64,000 bases of DNA from Nymphaea colorata (GCF_008831285.2 NC_045147.1:17030854-17094853); one strand, 5' to 3'; shown: positions 24,930-42,900, counted from the first letter of the stretch. Translations and numbers: made by a program. Notes: generated by a model not told the origin, from the letters alone.

Positions 24930-25585
24930 GCTTGAATGCGGAGCTCTCTCTCTCTCTCTTCTTCTGTCTCTGTGGTGTGGGGAAAACACTTCAGATACTT
25001 GTTGGATGGTTCTTTGAATTAAGATTTGATTTTGGCGGTAGTTCTGAATGTGCCCATTTGCCGTCTCCGTTTTGTTCTACTTACTTGATACTCAGAGAGA
25101 GAGAGAGAGAGAGAGGCGTCATTGCTCGTTGTCGGCAAGCTCGGCGGCCTATATCTATCCGTGTAACTGTAATCTATTTTTATCCATTTGCTTCGGTCAT
25201 TCGGGTGGCGAGCTTTGGAATTTAAAGTCGGCATTGAAGCATCGACGCGGCGGAGCCGTTAGTATGGTCTGTGGATGCAACAAGTGGGGAACAAGTCTGC
25301 TTAGAGGTGTAGAAATCGGCTTGTACACTTCCTCATCAGACTCTTCCTCTGCGATTGCTGCTCCGTTACTACTACTACTACTGCTGCTGTTCTTTAAGGC
25401 CTTGTTCTGAGTGGGCATTTCATAGGTAAACCATGTAGTCATTGGTGATCTCCGAGCCCCATGGTTTTTATATGCTGAAAAATGGTGGTTTGTAGGATTT
25501 GATGGTTTTTTTTTTCAGATAACGTTGTGTGTTGTTGAGGAACGATGATGGACTTGAGTGTTTTTGTGTGGGTTCTTGTTTGCAG
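24930..25585 (+). promoter_or_regulatory. Probable leader region of the QUA2-like gene
   Basis: Upstream of the start ATG at 25597 are CT and GA microsatellites (24942-24961 and 25094-25115), both common in plant core promoters and leaders. A likely leader intron has donor ATAG|GTAAAC near 25425 and acceptor TTTGCAG at 25585, only 11 bases before the ATG. An open frame of 120 codons (25048-25410) lies wholly in the leader. It ends in a run of Leu and may be chance. Confidence 0.45.
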
Positions 25586-25596
25586 GTGAGAGGGGG

Positions 25597-30801
<5,205 letters not shown>

Positions 30802-33800
30802 CTAGAAAATTTTTTGTTACATACTTATTTTCAGAGTATGGGCCTTTTGGGAGGACACAAGGGTGATTGAATTTCTGTTACAGCTGGATACCTGTAAAGT
30901 TACACGGAGGAAAGGAAACCCGGAAGGCACCAAGAGGTAGGGAACCAAGCTTTGAGAGGAAGAGGTTAGAGACAGAGGAACCGCAAGGTATTCTTGGGAT
31001 GTGTGACATGTGCAGTTGAAAGAGAGCAAGATAAGGGGGTACAGTAATATTCTTTCTGTAAGAATACAGGAAGCTCCGACAAAGATCAAAAGATTCTTAC
31101 CATAGTTACTGAATAAAAATAAACAATGTAGTCAGGCCAAAAGGTTAATTAATGATATTCGTGTACAACCAATTCTACTTTTGTTTCTTCTTGCTGTACT
31201 ACCCTCTTCCCTTGTCAGGCCCATCTGGAGGTTTTATGAGCACTTTTTCCTGGCTTCGGCAAAATGGTTAGTCTTCTGACTATATTGTAAACGAGCGCTT
31301 GCTATTTGCAGTTTTGCAGATTAATCCCATTTCTGTATTGTTGGTTAGGGTTGCGGACAGATTGGACCTAGAATAGCAACGCACGTAAGAGGTCGGATCA
31401 GAATCGAATTGGGTATCCTAGAAATTATGAATAACTCTCAAATCAGATCCAACCGCTTGCAATCTCAATGTTAGAAAGTGCTCAATGTGTTAATTTCTCA
31501 TGGGCTGACGACCACAAAAATGCATTACTATAGCCCTGTTTCTGGAAGCAACTTTTTGCTACTTTTGTTATTCTAGCCTCTAAAATTCAAACCTTTTGAG
31601 GTTGTCTTGTACTGCACAGACCATGCAAATGCAAAAAGTTGTGAATCACAAAAATAATATTTGAAAAACAAACTGAACACAAAAGTTTCTCTCGGGTAAA
31701 ACTGATGCCTGTTAGGCCCCGGATTTTTATGTAAATGTCGCCAGGAAGGCGAGGAATATGTTACAAAAAGTAACAATGCAAGAACTGTTCTGCAACAAGT
31801 TGAAGAACGCGGAAAACCTAACTTTTTCCCTTGGGTCATGCAGAGATTGGTGTCTCGACGTCTCGTGTATTTTAAACAGATGAGACGCCAGAAACTCCAC
31901 TCTTGTTGCTGCTGACTGTTAACCATACAAGCAGGATTACACACGCTGGCAGAGGTGAGACCCATGATGATTATGCAGATAAGGATAGAATTAAGAATGA
32001 AGGGGTCAATTGTGGCATTCACAACAGCAACGACAGAGAATAATTCCATTGGCAAAAGTAATGTTAACAAAACTTCTGTTAACTAACTCTGTTACCAAAT
32101 CAATTACCAAAGCCGACAAGGAAACGAATCACTCTGTTATCAAGAATGATAAATATTGCTGTAAACTGCTCTTTAAAACTAGTGGTAGTGGCGGTTGTAA
32201 AAGCTGATCTATTTAAAAAGACTTGAGCACCATCGATTCAAAGGTGGATGGTGACCTTCGGTGGTGGAAAACCACGTTAGATCTCTCTCCTTTATTATTT
32301 TTATGTTTTTCATCACTGACCTGCTATTGTCTTCTACTTGTTATCGAAAGGAGTGCATCCATTACAAGACAAAAGGTCGGAGACCACCGAAAAAACCTGA
32401 ATCACACGCTCACCAAGACTACAGCAAGATTCGAAGCCCATGGGTGAAGCGCTGTCAATTGCTTGCTCTGGGTTCCGAAATCTTAATAGGTGGCTTTGCT
32501 TGTTTGGTTCGTCTTTCTTTCAGCGATCGAAAGCCTTTTAGTGCCCAGACGAGGAGTTTGAGGAGGATCAAAGGCGGTCGGTGCTACAAAATAAGAACCC
32601 TGTTTATATAAGGCTACTCACTGGTAATTGTCATTATAGAGGAATAACTTTCTCGCCCTACCGGAATATGATTTTTTTTAGAAAGGGAAAAGTTTTCATG
32701 ATTTTCAAGAAAGATGATTTTACCTTTTGTTATAACCATATATTAGTTGGATTGGCAGTATAGGAGCAAAGTCTTGTTATGTCATGAGACGAAGGGTGGA
32801 GTTAGAATCTTTTTTAAGGGGCTCCTAATTATAGCTTTTAAATTTTGACAATGAGCCGAAAAATTAATTTTTAAAATTTTTATATAAAATAAATAAATTT
32901 TCTTAAAACTTACACGTAAATTAAAAAAAAAAAATTGAGAGTGTGTAGGGAGAGAAGTGAGTGCCCCTGCCTGGCCTTCATTGCCTTTTGACAGTCGTAT
33001 ATTCTCCTCATGTAAAATGCAAATTAATAGACTACATTAAAATAAAAATTCGCCTAATAAAAGTTGCAGAGGATGATTATGATGTTTACGAGGAACTTCT
33101 TTGCACAAACTTGGATTATTTGGTGTTTAAGAACTTCCTCTAGCAAGTAGGTTTCATTGTCTGTTCCAGCAGCAGAGATATTAGAAGACTTTTTGAGATT
33201 CATCAAGGCAATCTTTAGATGAACATGTGGTTCTCATCTACTGAGAAAGCATGATTTCCTTCATGCTGTAGATAGTAACCCAGACTATCGCACTGAATGA
33301 GATGGTTTGCCTGATGGTTAATCGAAGGTGGATGTTATCGCATTTCCATCCTTCGGGTTTTTTGTTGTATCTGTGTAATTCCTTCATTTGTTGAGTAGTT
33401 CAGTAATAAAAAGAAGGGAGCTTCCACACTGCGAGATTGCATGAGACAGAATTGAGTTTCAAATTGGATCTACAGGGCTTGGTATACAAGGAGGACCTTG
33501 GCTATCAAATGGGTGGTCCGAGTTCCACTCCTACGGCGTGCCACTGATTGTATTAGCTGACTGAGTTTTTCCTGCACCATCTCAAACAAAAAAGAAAAAA
33601 CATGAATTCAAGTTTATAGAATTTCAGACAAGACAAGCTGCTTGGAACTCCGCTTTGATCATGCATTCAATCAAGAAAGAAGTACCAGGCGCGCCTGAAA
33701 AAAAGGATACCACATAAAAAAACAGTGTGTCGCTAATGACTACCTCTTCAAGGTGATATTCGGAAAAGAGGATGGAGTTGCATTATCAACTCCAACTGCA

Positions 33801-35000
33801 ATGCCAATGACTACCTTTCGAGATTATATTTGGAAAATTACTTTGAGGATGGAGTTGCGCTATCAACTCCATCTGAAATGCTAATGACTACCTATTCATT
33901 ATGATTCTTGGAATATGGCTTTGAGAATGGAGTTGCATTATCAATTCCATCCGCAATGCTATGTTTTGGCACCACATGTGCTCCGTATCGTGTCAAGAAC
34001 CCAGAGGATGCCTTCTATGGTTTTGGAGCCAAGAATATTTGCTGGAGTTCCTTGAATCTTAAAATATCTTGGCAGAAACACATTTTTCTCTCAAATCGTT
34101 GAGCCATCAAGATCTCAAGGCTTTGGCAAGAATAAGGAGGTTTAATTCTTTGACAAGGTCAAGAGCATGGCCTTTTTTTTTTCCTTGTCAAAGTAGGATA
34201 ATTTTGTTACTCCTGAGTTTGGAGATCCTAGGTAAAACAATTCTAATGCGTTTTTAATGAAACTAACTTTGTGAATGTGATCTCCATCTCTGACAATCTA
34301 AGAACCAATATTACAGTTCCAGTTTTTTGTTCTTTTCTTTAATATAAGGGTTCAAAACAATGCTGTGACCTTTGCCAAAATCACATTTACAGATTCGGAA
34401 AAAAGAAGTTCAGTTGCTGCCAATTTCTAGGTTTCTGAACGCAGAGGTCATATCCGAATGTTAATGTTTCCAAAAAAGTTGCCAAAGATAAGTAAAGCTA
34501 GAGAGATTCTAACCTTCATTAACGTCAAGCACAGACACACAGAATAGTTGTTTACGACCGTGGATTACCCTTCTCTCCAAAAATTCAAGGCAGCTCATCA
34601 GCCAAATGCAACTACGCAGCCCCTCCAGGCCTCCACGATCAAAAGTTGCCAGAAATTAAAGACCAAACTAGCTAGACAGACCCCATGTTTGGTTACAGAT
34701 GACCAGAAGTAGTAGAAAACAGCCGAGGATTCAACTCCATAAAAGCACCGAAAAAGTTTTTCCTTACTACTCTGCTGTCAGTTGATCTCTCAAACTACAG
34801 AAATTTTATCTTTTTCAGCCATACATCATCTGTGATTAATGACCTTCTCAGGATGTGGACTAGCCTATAAACAGAACGACGATAATGGAAGGGCGAGCGC
34901 ATGTATCATCACCGAGAAAAAAGAAGAAAATGTTTGGTGGCGGTAGAGGAGATGCGAAAGCCATCATTCTGATCAAGCAAGTGCACAACACTTTATATTC
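30802..35000. other. Intergenic region, no gene recognised; degenerate repeats
   Basis: Contains the presumptive 3' UTR of the QUA2-like gene to about 31115. Around 32060-32420 a TGTTAAC...TATTTAAAAAG... stretch has the look of a worn LTR, but no primer site, paired LTR or target duplication could be shown. A 165-codon minus-strand ORF at 31573-32070 has no recognisable domain. A three-copy degenerate repeat lies at 33731-33959. The segment around 33480-33560 has a GGTCCGAGTTCCACTCC motif that might be a Pol III B-box remnant. Confidence 0.4.
33731..33959. repeat. Three degenerate tandem copies of a 73-79-bp unit
   Basis: Each copy begins AATGACTACCT and ends in GGAGTTGC..TATCAA(C/T)TCCA followed by GCAATGC or a variant. 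Starts are at about 33731, 33804 and 33881. The copies have drifted in the middle. The frame is not kept, so this is not an obvious protein repeat. Confidence 0.7.
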
Positions 35001-35038
35001 CTCTCACTTTGACTAGAGGCAAAACCAAATTCATGTAT

Positions 35039-36250
35039 TCAATCATAGGCAGAAACTCCATCTTCATCATCAGTAGAAATAAGCTCAGGCGGACATTGCC
35101 GCATCGATCCGTAGCGATACAATTTCTCATTGAAGAGAACCTGAGGATCCTTCTCGCTCAATTCCCCGTCCTTATAAGCCTCCTTCAAGAAGACCGTCCA
35201 ATTCATCTCTGTCCCGGCCAGGTAGAACGCCCTCGGCTGCTTCAAGAGCATCTGATAAGTGTGCTTTGTGAGGGCGAATTCCTCCTTGAACTCCACAATA
35301 TGGTGTATGGACGCCCTTTTCTCCAGGGTCAGGCTAAGGAGCTCGTGCAGCACGCTCACCCTGCGTTTCTCCGCCTCCGGCGACCACAATTTCAGGTCCG
35401 AAGCGTCGGAATAAGGCGAGACAAGAGGCAGGGTGTTGAGCATGTTCAGTTTTCTGGTGCCCTCCTTGCCGAGATTGAGGGAGGTGGCGTGGGCCACCGG
35501 GAAGGCGAACGCCCTCCGCACCCGCTCTTCGTCCAGGACGAAGTCGGCCTCGAGGGCGCTGACGGCTAGGGCAGGATCCCAGCGGACGAGCTCGAGAATC
35601 CGCTTGCCGTCCTCATGGACGACCCTGAAGTGCTCGGGGTATTTGAGGACGCGATCCCGGAAGTCGTCGGGGATGCCGAAGAGGAGGCGGCAGTGGTTGA
35701 TCTTGCTCATGGGGATCCGTTTCTTCGCGGACATCATGAGGAGCTTCCGGACGGTGTCAACCCTAGCCTTCTCCATGGAGTCCATGATCTCCCTCTCCTC
35801 CCGGAGGAGGTCATCCATCAGAGCCGTGAAACCGAACCACATCTTGCCGTCGGTATGGCGGTAGAGGCGGAAGATCGCCGGGTGGCGCTCGATCGACCGG
35901 GTGACCTTCCGGCCGCGGGGGAACCCCAGCTCCCGGTGAAGCTTCCCGGCATCGTCGAGCTGGAGGATCTGCTCCGGCTGCTTGGCGAGAAATTCCTTCG
36001 TCTTGGTGAGGAACCGGAAGAAGGCATCTCGCTCGACGATGGACTCGAAGGACTGTATCCGCCGGGAGTCGGGCTGGACGAGTTTCGTCCTGGCGCTCTC
36101 CTTCCTTACCTTCCTCTTCTTCCGCCGCCGCTGGGAGAAAGAGCCGCTGGCTAAAGCCTTGCAGACGCGCTGGAGGCTGTACTCCCTACAAGAGGAGCCG
36201 ACACTGCTTAGGACCTTCCGAGCTAAGGGCCCAAGCTGCCATGGCGGCAT
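35039..36250 (-). CDS. PORR-domain protein (WTF1-like organelle intron splicing factor)
   Basis: Intronless, 403 codons. I chose the ATG at 36250 (MPPWQLGPLARKVLSS), which begins an Arg/Ser-rich, acid-poor leader typical of mitochondrial or plastid import. The open frame continues upstream to 36424, but that part is not conserved-looking. A basic block RRRKKRKVRK lies at residues 41-50. The PORR (plant organelle RNA recognition) domain runs from about residue 67 (SFESIVERD) to about 370, with family landmarks ELGFPRGRKVTRSIERHPAIFRLY, LLMMSAKKRIPMSKI, FGIPDDFRDRVLKYPEHFRV, LELVRWDPALAVSALE and HTYQMLLKQPRAFYLAGT. The tail is acidic (STDDEDG). Known members bind organellar group II introns and promote splicing. 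The intron target cannot be told from the sequence. The 5' half is GC-rich relative to its surroundings. Confidence 0.93.
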   Translation of the reverse strand: MPPWQLGPLARKVLSSVGSSCREYSLQRVCKALASGSFSQRRRKKRKVRKESARTKLVQPDSRRIQSFESIVERDAFFRFLTKTKEFLAKQPEQILQLDDAGKLHRELGFPRGRKVTRSIERHPAIFRLYRHTDGKMWFGFTALMDDLLREEREIMDSMEKARVDTVRKLLMMSAKKRIPMSKINHCRLLFGIPDDFRDRVLKYPEHFRVVHEDGKRILELVRWDPALAVSALEADFVLDEERVRRAFAFPVAHATSLNLGKEGTRKLNMLNTLPLVSPYSDASDLKLWSPEAEKRRVSVLHELLSLTLEKRASIHHIVEFKEEFALTKHTYQMLLKQPRAFYLAGTEMNWTVFLKEAYKDGELSEKDPQVLFNEKLYRYGSMRQCPPELISTDDEDGVSAYD

Positions 36251-36424
36251 CGGCACAGCGAGAGAAGGAGATAGAGCGCCCCGACTCTCCGAGGGTTTTA
36301 CGGGCTTTGGCGTGGAGGACCTTGTTTGATTAGTTGTCTTGGAAGAGGACGTTATGTTCTGTTGTTTCAAAATCCACGTTGGGTGAAAGCCACCACTGAA
36401 GCAAATGGTGGATTTCACAATCAC

Positions 36425-37550
36425 AACTACAGATGCAGATTTGAAATCGGCATTGCATCACAAGAACTATGAAATCTGTAGTCCGAGGAAAAGATGTCGC
36501 TTAAAATGTCAGACTACAGATCCATGGTTCTCTCGATCTTAGATCTGAAGCTACCAAACATAGATATCATGTAAATGAAGCACTACATTTGTTTAAATTT
36601 GAAACTTTAGGTGCAACACTTTCAGGAATAGGTGTTGACTCTTTCAAACTTCTGCAAGTCATATCAAAAATTCGTTTCAAAGGTCGTCAATTTATCACGG
36701 AAGAGGATCTTATAAATTCTCTGTTTGTTTTATGAGGAAAGAGAGAGAGAGAGAGATGAAAATGTGTTTGATCAGTCGTCCGGTGATCTTACAATTGATT
36801 ATGTTGGCTCAAGTCTAATGAATCTTCCATTTCATCCAATGACGCATATGACTTTTAATGGCATGTACTGGGAATTTCATTGAAGGCGTCTGGACGTGAC
36901 CTGAGATTAGTTAGGAGATATCATATCTTGAGATGCAAGGTACTTGATTTTTTTTCAAAAGAAATATATATATTTTTTGGTTTGAAAGCTGCATCAATTA
37001 CATCATGAACTTGTAGTCCTTGTATCTTGAAATTCATGAATTTTGAGATCTATGAAATAGATTCAGGCTCCCTTGCCTTGAAACCTGCTTGGAATCGAGA
37101 CCTGGACTGATGAGCTGATGCCAACTATTAGATTGAAAGGAGTGCTTTGGTGACGGAGAAAATGCTGCTGAAAGGAGTGCTTTGGTGACGGAGAAAATGA
37201 AGGGATACAATCTATCAAATGTGTTCCTAGGGCTGTTCAACAAACTCGAGCTCAACTCAAACTCGCTCAAAAAACTCGACTCCTTGGCTCAACTCTTCTC
37301 TCATTCTCTCATGAACAACACTAATAGTGTTCCTTAGCACTCACGGCAAAGAGTTGACAAGTAGTGAGATTTATGAACGGCTACGACCCTCATTGGGGTC
37401 CAGTGCACTCCTCCAACATGCTTTCTTCCTTCTAGTGAAGCGTGACTATAACCCGTTGAACTCCGGATAATTTTTATTAAAAAACAAAGTACTTTGTTAT
37501 TTTAAACAAAGAGTTAATTTCTCCCACTATGAGAATTTTCTTCTTCAAAG
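36425..37550. other. Intergenic, no gene recognised
   Basis: Upstream region of the PORR gene. Holds a short GA run (36738-36756) and a 35-bp tandem duplication (GAAAGGAGTGCTTTGGTGAC... at about 37135 and 37170). No coding evidence. Confidence 0.5.
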
Positions 37551-37559
37551 TTTAAAATC

Positions 37560-39715
37560 TGTTTATTAACTTTTAAAGCTTGTGGAATGATTTGTTCTTT
37601 GCCCCAAATGTTAAGCATCTTGCTATAATTAGTTTTATATAAAATAATTTTGTCAAGCACTTCGAAAATATGTTTTTTTGAAAGGTGAAAGTACTTTTGT
37701 ATTATAATTTTACTAGTGAAAAATTAAATAAGATGGGCCCAAGTTCTTTTTATTTTTTATTTTTTTTAGGGGTAGACTAACCTGTGAACAAAATGCTATG
37801 CAAAGATCACTATTTGGTCCGACCCAGACAACCTAACCTCAACTTGGTAGTTGAAGCATTAAATTTTCTCAAAAATATTAAGATGGGAGAAAAGAGAAGA
37901 CCCTAACAGGGGAAGGCATGCGTGGGCTACCATGGTCACCAGAAAATTTAATTTTTTTAGCAATTTTTTTGTTCACATATTAAGAACTCCTAATATTTTA
38001 AAATTCACTGTCCCGATGGGTGATGGGTAATTGGATACTCGGTCCATGATGAACTTGGCGGCTTGGGTTAGTTATTTAGGACCTGAGTTGACATGATTAA
38101 AAACAATCATTGGACTGGCCTGACCTGAGTCGAGCAGAGGGAGGGGAGGCTGCCTAGGCCGTGGTCCCACCTTAACTAATTTAAACAAAAAAAATTTATT
38201 TTACAAAAATTGAAAATTTTTAGTTACGTAATCTATTTTGTAGATTCGATTTTAGTTTGACCCTATTCGAATAAATTCATCTGACCATTTGACCCGCCCA
38301 TAAAAAAAAATCCTAGCATGTATTGATGCCAGACCTTCTAAAAATTACCGTTGGATACTCCAGAGTCTGGTCTCAATCGGCCCAACTCTTACAGAGCCTA
38401 GTCAGAAACAAAGTTCAGAAAAGAATAGCGTTGGGAAACAAAGTTTAGAATTCTCACCCCCTACTCATGTTCCATTCATTTCCCCTTCAAATAGCTTCGT
38501 CTTTCGTCTTTCAATAATCGTGTCCTACTAAACGACCCTGCGTTTTCCATGAGACTTAAGTTTTGTTTGGATGGAAGGAAAGAAAGTGAAATCAATGAAA
38601 GGAAGAAAAAAAAGGACAGAAAATGAAGAGGAAAATGAAAAGAAAAGGGTGACTGGGTGATTATAAAAACTCATTTGGATACAAAGAAAAGAAAAAAAAA
38701 AATTATTAAGATTATGTTTGTTTGGACTACACAAAAAAAAGAAAAAAGATAATTTAAGATGGTTTACAATAACCCACACTTTAGAATTTATTATCCCAGT
38801 AAAAATATTTTTTATTCAATTACATGGCCCCATTCAAAAGTGCTACATGTCAATTCTTAAAAAAACTAGTTTATGCTTCATTTTATTTTATTCATTTGTA
38901 CATTTTTTTTTGTTTTTTACATGATTTTTAAATATTTTATCACCATATATAATTTGCTAGACCATCCTAATCAAACATGGAAAGTGATCACATTATATTA
39001 GCAAAATATGCAAATTACAATGATGAAATATCTAAAAGTGATGTTAAAAAAACATAAATATGCAAAAGTTTTTTTTAAAAATATTTTACTTATATGCTAT
39101 GATTCCTAAAATATTTTATTTATATGTTAGCAAAATCATGAAGCATAAATACTTTATAAATAATAAAATATGATCACCATATAAAAACTAACTTGACTAA
39201 TTACAGTGACAAAATATTCAAAAAACTATGTGATCCTGCTATTAAACTGATCACATAATTTAAAGTATCTTGCTTATATATATATATATATATATATAAG
39301 TCATGTTCATGAATCAATAGTAAAAAAATTAGATTAAAATAAAAAAGCAGGTTGCCCCCGTTGATGATGAGTCTTCGCGAAGCATCCATAGTTGAGTGGT
39401 TGAAGGACCCAACTCAAAATTGGCAAATTAGTAGGTTCAAGTCCTGCTGGATGCAGGGGAACCAGAGAAACTAGAAAGAGAATGGAGAATGTGCATACCA
39501 AATTTTTATTAGAACATAGTGATGACGACTTAAAATTAAAAATATAGAATGACGACTTAAAATTAAAAATATAGAATGACGAGTTAAAATCGTGATGACG
39601 CGTTTTCATGCAAAAACTCTACAATTTTAAAATCATAATTCCACTTCGTAGTTAAAATCACAATTCTGAAGTTAAATAATACGCGAAACAAAATTCTTTG
39701 TTTGAGGAAGCGAAT
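37560..39715. repeat. Upstream part of UGT array unit A
   Basis: Sequence shared with the other units of the array. GTGGAATGATTTGTTCTTTG at 37591 recurs at about 51667 and 60312. CAACCTAACCTCAACTT at about 37829 recurs near 60462. AGCTTCGTC...CGACCCTGCGTTTTCCATGAGAC at 38493-38560 matches 54048-54096. The segment otherwise has A/T-rich filler, a TA tract (39278-39298), a tRNA-like sequence (39382-39455), and a 27-bp repeat in about 2.5 copies (39525-39592). Confidence 0.6.
39382..39455 (+). tRNA. Degenerate tRNA-Ile(CAU)-like sequence of organelle type
   Basis: A 74-base cloverleaf can be drawn: acceptor arm GCATCCA with TGGATGC (7 pairs), T arm GTAGG-TTCAAGT-CCTGC, and anticodon arm CCAA-CTCAAAA-TTGG. 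It closely resembles plastid trnI-CAU (recalled from memory), but the anticodon reads CAA instead of CAT, and the D arm differs. It is therefore probably a decayed nuclear copy of an organelle tRNA gene and not functional. An alternative is a nuclear copy of plant mitochondrial origin. Confidence 0.55.
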
Positions 39716-39821
39716 TCTCGGTGTGAGAATTTTAGTTACAAAATTGTCACAGCAGATGGGCCCATGGAACTGGGAGCTGCCAAGATCTGCCCCGGCCTCC
39801 ATGGGGGAAGTTACTAGTGCC

Positions 39822-39828
39822 TATAAAT
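39822..39828 (+). promoter_or_regulatory. TATA box of UGT85 unit A
   Basis: TATAAAT, 122 bases before the start codon. The same box with the same neighbours (GTGCC...GAGAGGCCCTCTG) precedes unit C at 54514-54520. In the relic unit B it reads TACAAAT. Confidence 0.7.
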
Positions 39829-39943
39829 GGAGAGGCCCTCTGATCTTTCTTTGCCAAATACAGAACCTCTTTTCTCTTTTCTTCCGTTGGCTGATCTCCC
39901 TTTCCTTGTCCAGCCAGCAGCAGCAGCAGCAGCGGAGGCGGCC

Positions 39944-42900
39944 ATGGAGAAACCTCATGCCGTATGCGTCCCTTACCCTGCACAGGGGCACATCACCCCC
40001 ATGATGCAGCTCGCGAAGCTCCTCCACTGCAAGGGCTTCCACATAACCTTCGTCCTCACGGAGTACAACCACCAGCGCCTGGTGAGGTCGAGGGGCCCCG
40101 GCGCGGTCAAGGGCTTGAAGGACTTCAGGTTCGAGGCCATCCCCGACGGGTTGCCACCCTCTGACCCCGACCGCACCCAGGACATCCCTGCACTCTGTGA
40201 CTCCATCACCAAGAACTGTCACGCTCCTTTCCTTCGTCTTCTGCAGAAGCTCAACGAATCTGGCAACCCACCGGTGACTTGCATAATTTCTGATGGAGTC
40301 ATGAGTTTCACCCACAAGGCTGCCCGGGAGCTTGAGTTGCCTGTGGTCTTCTTCTGGACTACGAGCGCCTGTGGCTTCTGGGGCTACTTTCATTACCTTG
40401 ATCTCATACAGAGAGGTTACACGCCATTGAAGGGTATCTATGTTCATATGCTGCTTTCTTATGGTTAGATCTTTTTTGTTGGCAATTTCTGTGTTGCCTT
40501 GCTCCAGTATTCTTGCTCATCGTCATTCTCCTTAGTTCGTCTTCTGGTTAGACTAAAGTTACCTTTTCATTTGTGCCAAAATATTGTTGCTTTAGTTAAC
40601 TGAGCCAAAATGAATTACAGTATCAAAAAAAATTTAATCATTCTTCAAGCTGCTTTACCGTTGGGTGCTTTTTTTTTTTTTTTACTCCTGACCATGCGTT
40701 TACAGTGCAGGGTTTCACTTTATCTTGAAGTTTAAATCATGCTTTGGCTCTCTCATGGAAATGCATGTTCTGTCTAACGTATTTGAAAAAATAAGATTTA
40801 TGGCATGAGGAAACATTGTTTAAATTTGTCAAAAATTTTATGAACCAGAAACCTACCTCTTTTCAGCAAACTTCTCATATATATTGCAGGAGATCTTCCT
40901 ACTTAAGTGGAAATTTTGACCTCTCTCTCCCTATCGAATAATTTGAAAATGATTGAAAGAACCATTATTGCCCGAACTTTGTCTTCCTCCTTGCTGGACA
41001 GTCTGAAATATGGCATCCTCCTTGCTGGACAGTCTGAAATATGGCATTCATATGGAAAGACGCGCTGTGTTTAAACTTTAATGCAAGGCAGGCCAGGAAG
41101 CATGGGTCTGTCAGATCCGTGCAAGATAGCCACACGATTTGCCATTGTCTAATCGAACCTTCCATGGCCAACTAACCAACACTATACTATGAAATAAATC
41201 ACTAGATCATGTCGCCCATCAGCGTATTTTGCATGCGAACTTTATTATTAATATGTATATCTATTTTTATACCTAAACATTATATATGTATATTGTGAGA
41301 TAACAAATAAATATAAGACTAACAAATTTACTTTCATTAACCATTAACATTTTTTATTTTTATTAAAATAACACATGGAATTACTTACACAAAAATGTTA
41401 TATATAACCAGCTTTGATAAACCACATGATCTCAGCAGGTTTTACATTCAGTTCAAAAAGTGAAACAGACCCTAACGTGCTTTTGATCCGAGTCTTCAAA
41501 TAAATTTAGTTCCGAGTCTGTATTTTCTAAAGTCAAAGAATGAGACAAACAAAGCGTCACATCTAGCGGTTAAACGGGACTTGTCATCGGGAGAGATATG
41601 TCGTGAAGATGCCATTGTCAACAACAGTATTAACTGTTGAAACTTGAAAGCGCACCTACTTTTCTGCAACTTACATTCCAGAACCAAAATGGGCAGAATA
41701 TACTCAATCTAAGTTCATTCCTTAAGACTTTCTGTCCTTGTTTTCTTCATTCTTCAACTTTGACAGTTTGATCATCATCCATTACTCATAATTGTAAAGA
41801 ACAATCGATCTTTCGTTTTGTCTCGCATGAAAATCTTCATCCTTAGTGTTTTTGCTTTCGGGGGAAAAGGCAAAAAGGAGGGGAACGGGTCCAGAGGTCC
41901 TTTTCACGGCCTCCCCAACAGCGAACATGTGAAATGAAATTCTCCAACCCTTTTGATTAATTACACAAAAGATTCAGTCAATATCACACAAAACTTTAGA
42001 CGTGATTGTCAGCAGTTGCCATCTTAAAAGATTTAAGAAGTTTCCAGATCGTCCGATTCATTTGTTCCCATGAAATTCTGTTCATACATCCATGCAAACT
42101 GACCTAAGAGTAGATTTCCAGGTTTTAATTGTAACAAATTACAGCCCTCCTTTTACAGATTTGAAAAGAAAGAAAACCTATGTAAATGATCAGTAAATTA
42201 AGTTTTGTAGGAGAAACTTTTGTGCAGTGCTTAGATTGCGAGCCTTCCTTGATTCTCTTGCTGCACATTGAACAGATGAGAGCCAGCTGACAAATGGGTA
42301 CCTCCGCACCAGAATTGATTGGATAGAAGGTATGCAGGGTATCCTTCTCAGAGACATGCCCAGCTTCGTCAGAACTCTCGACATGGACGACTTCATGCTC
42401 AACTACTGCAACAATGAAGCACAGACGGTGACCAAGGGCGTGGGCCTCATCCTTAACACCTTTGAAGATCTGGAGTACGAAGTCCTGGAGGCCATACGAG
42501 ACCGAATCCCTCGCGTCTACACAGTCGGTCCTCTGCTGAAACTCGGCCAGAGCGTGGCCATGAACGGGCTGACTGCCATCAAGTCTAGCCTGTGGAAAGA
42601 AGAGGACGGCTGCCTGGAATGGCTGGACGAGCAGGGGGAAGGCACGGTCGTCTACGTCAATTTCGGCAGCATCACCGTCATGAGTCCGCACCAGCTGGTG
42701 GAGTTCGCCTGGGGCCTGGCCAACAGCAACTATCCGTTCCTGTGGATCATCAGGCCCGACCTGGTGCAAGGCGAGGCGGCCCTTCTGCCGAAGGAGTTCC
42801 TGGCCGAGACGAGGAAGAGGGGCCTGCTGGCTAGCTGGTGTCCCCAACAGGAGGTGCTGAGCCACCCTTCGGTCGGGGTGTTCCTCACCCACAGTGGGTG

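Noticed and set aside
25558-25596. Upstream in-frame ATG for the QUA2-like gene
   Set aside because: It lies before a strong TTTGCAG acceptor at 25585. The MPRPLQRG start agrees with the QUA2 N-terminus.
31573-32070. 165-codon minus-strand frame
   Set aside because: No recognisable motif, no codon bias and no splice context. Its N-terminal hydrophobic stretch is not enough to call a gene.
32060-32600. Candidate solo LTR
   Set aside because: Looks LTR-like in composition, but I could not find paired TG/CA ends, a primer site or target duplications.
35615-36154. 179-codon plus-strand frame
   Set aside because: Shadow of the PORR gene on the opposite strand. It has no independent domain.
36251-36424. 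Extended N-terminus of the PORR protein
   Set aside because: The added 58 residues lack transit-peptide character, and the downstream ATG begins a typical import leader. The upstream part is probably 5' UTR.
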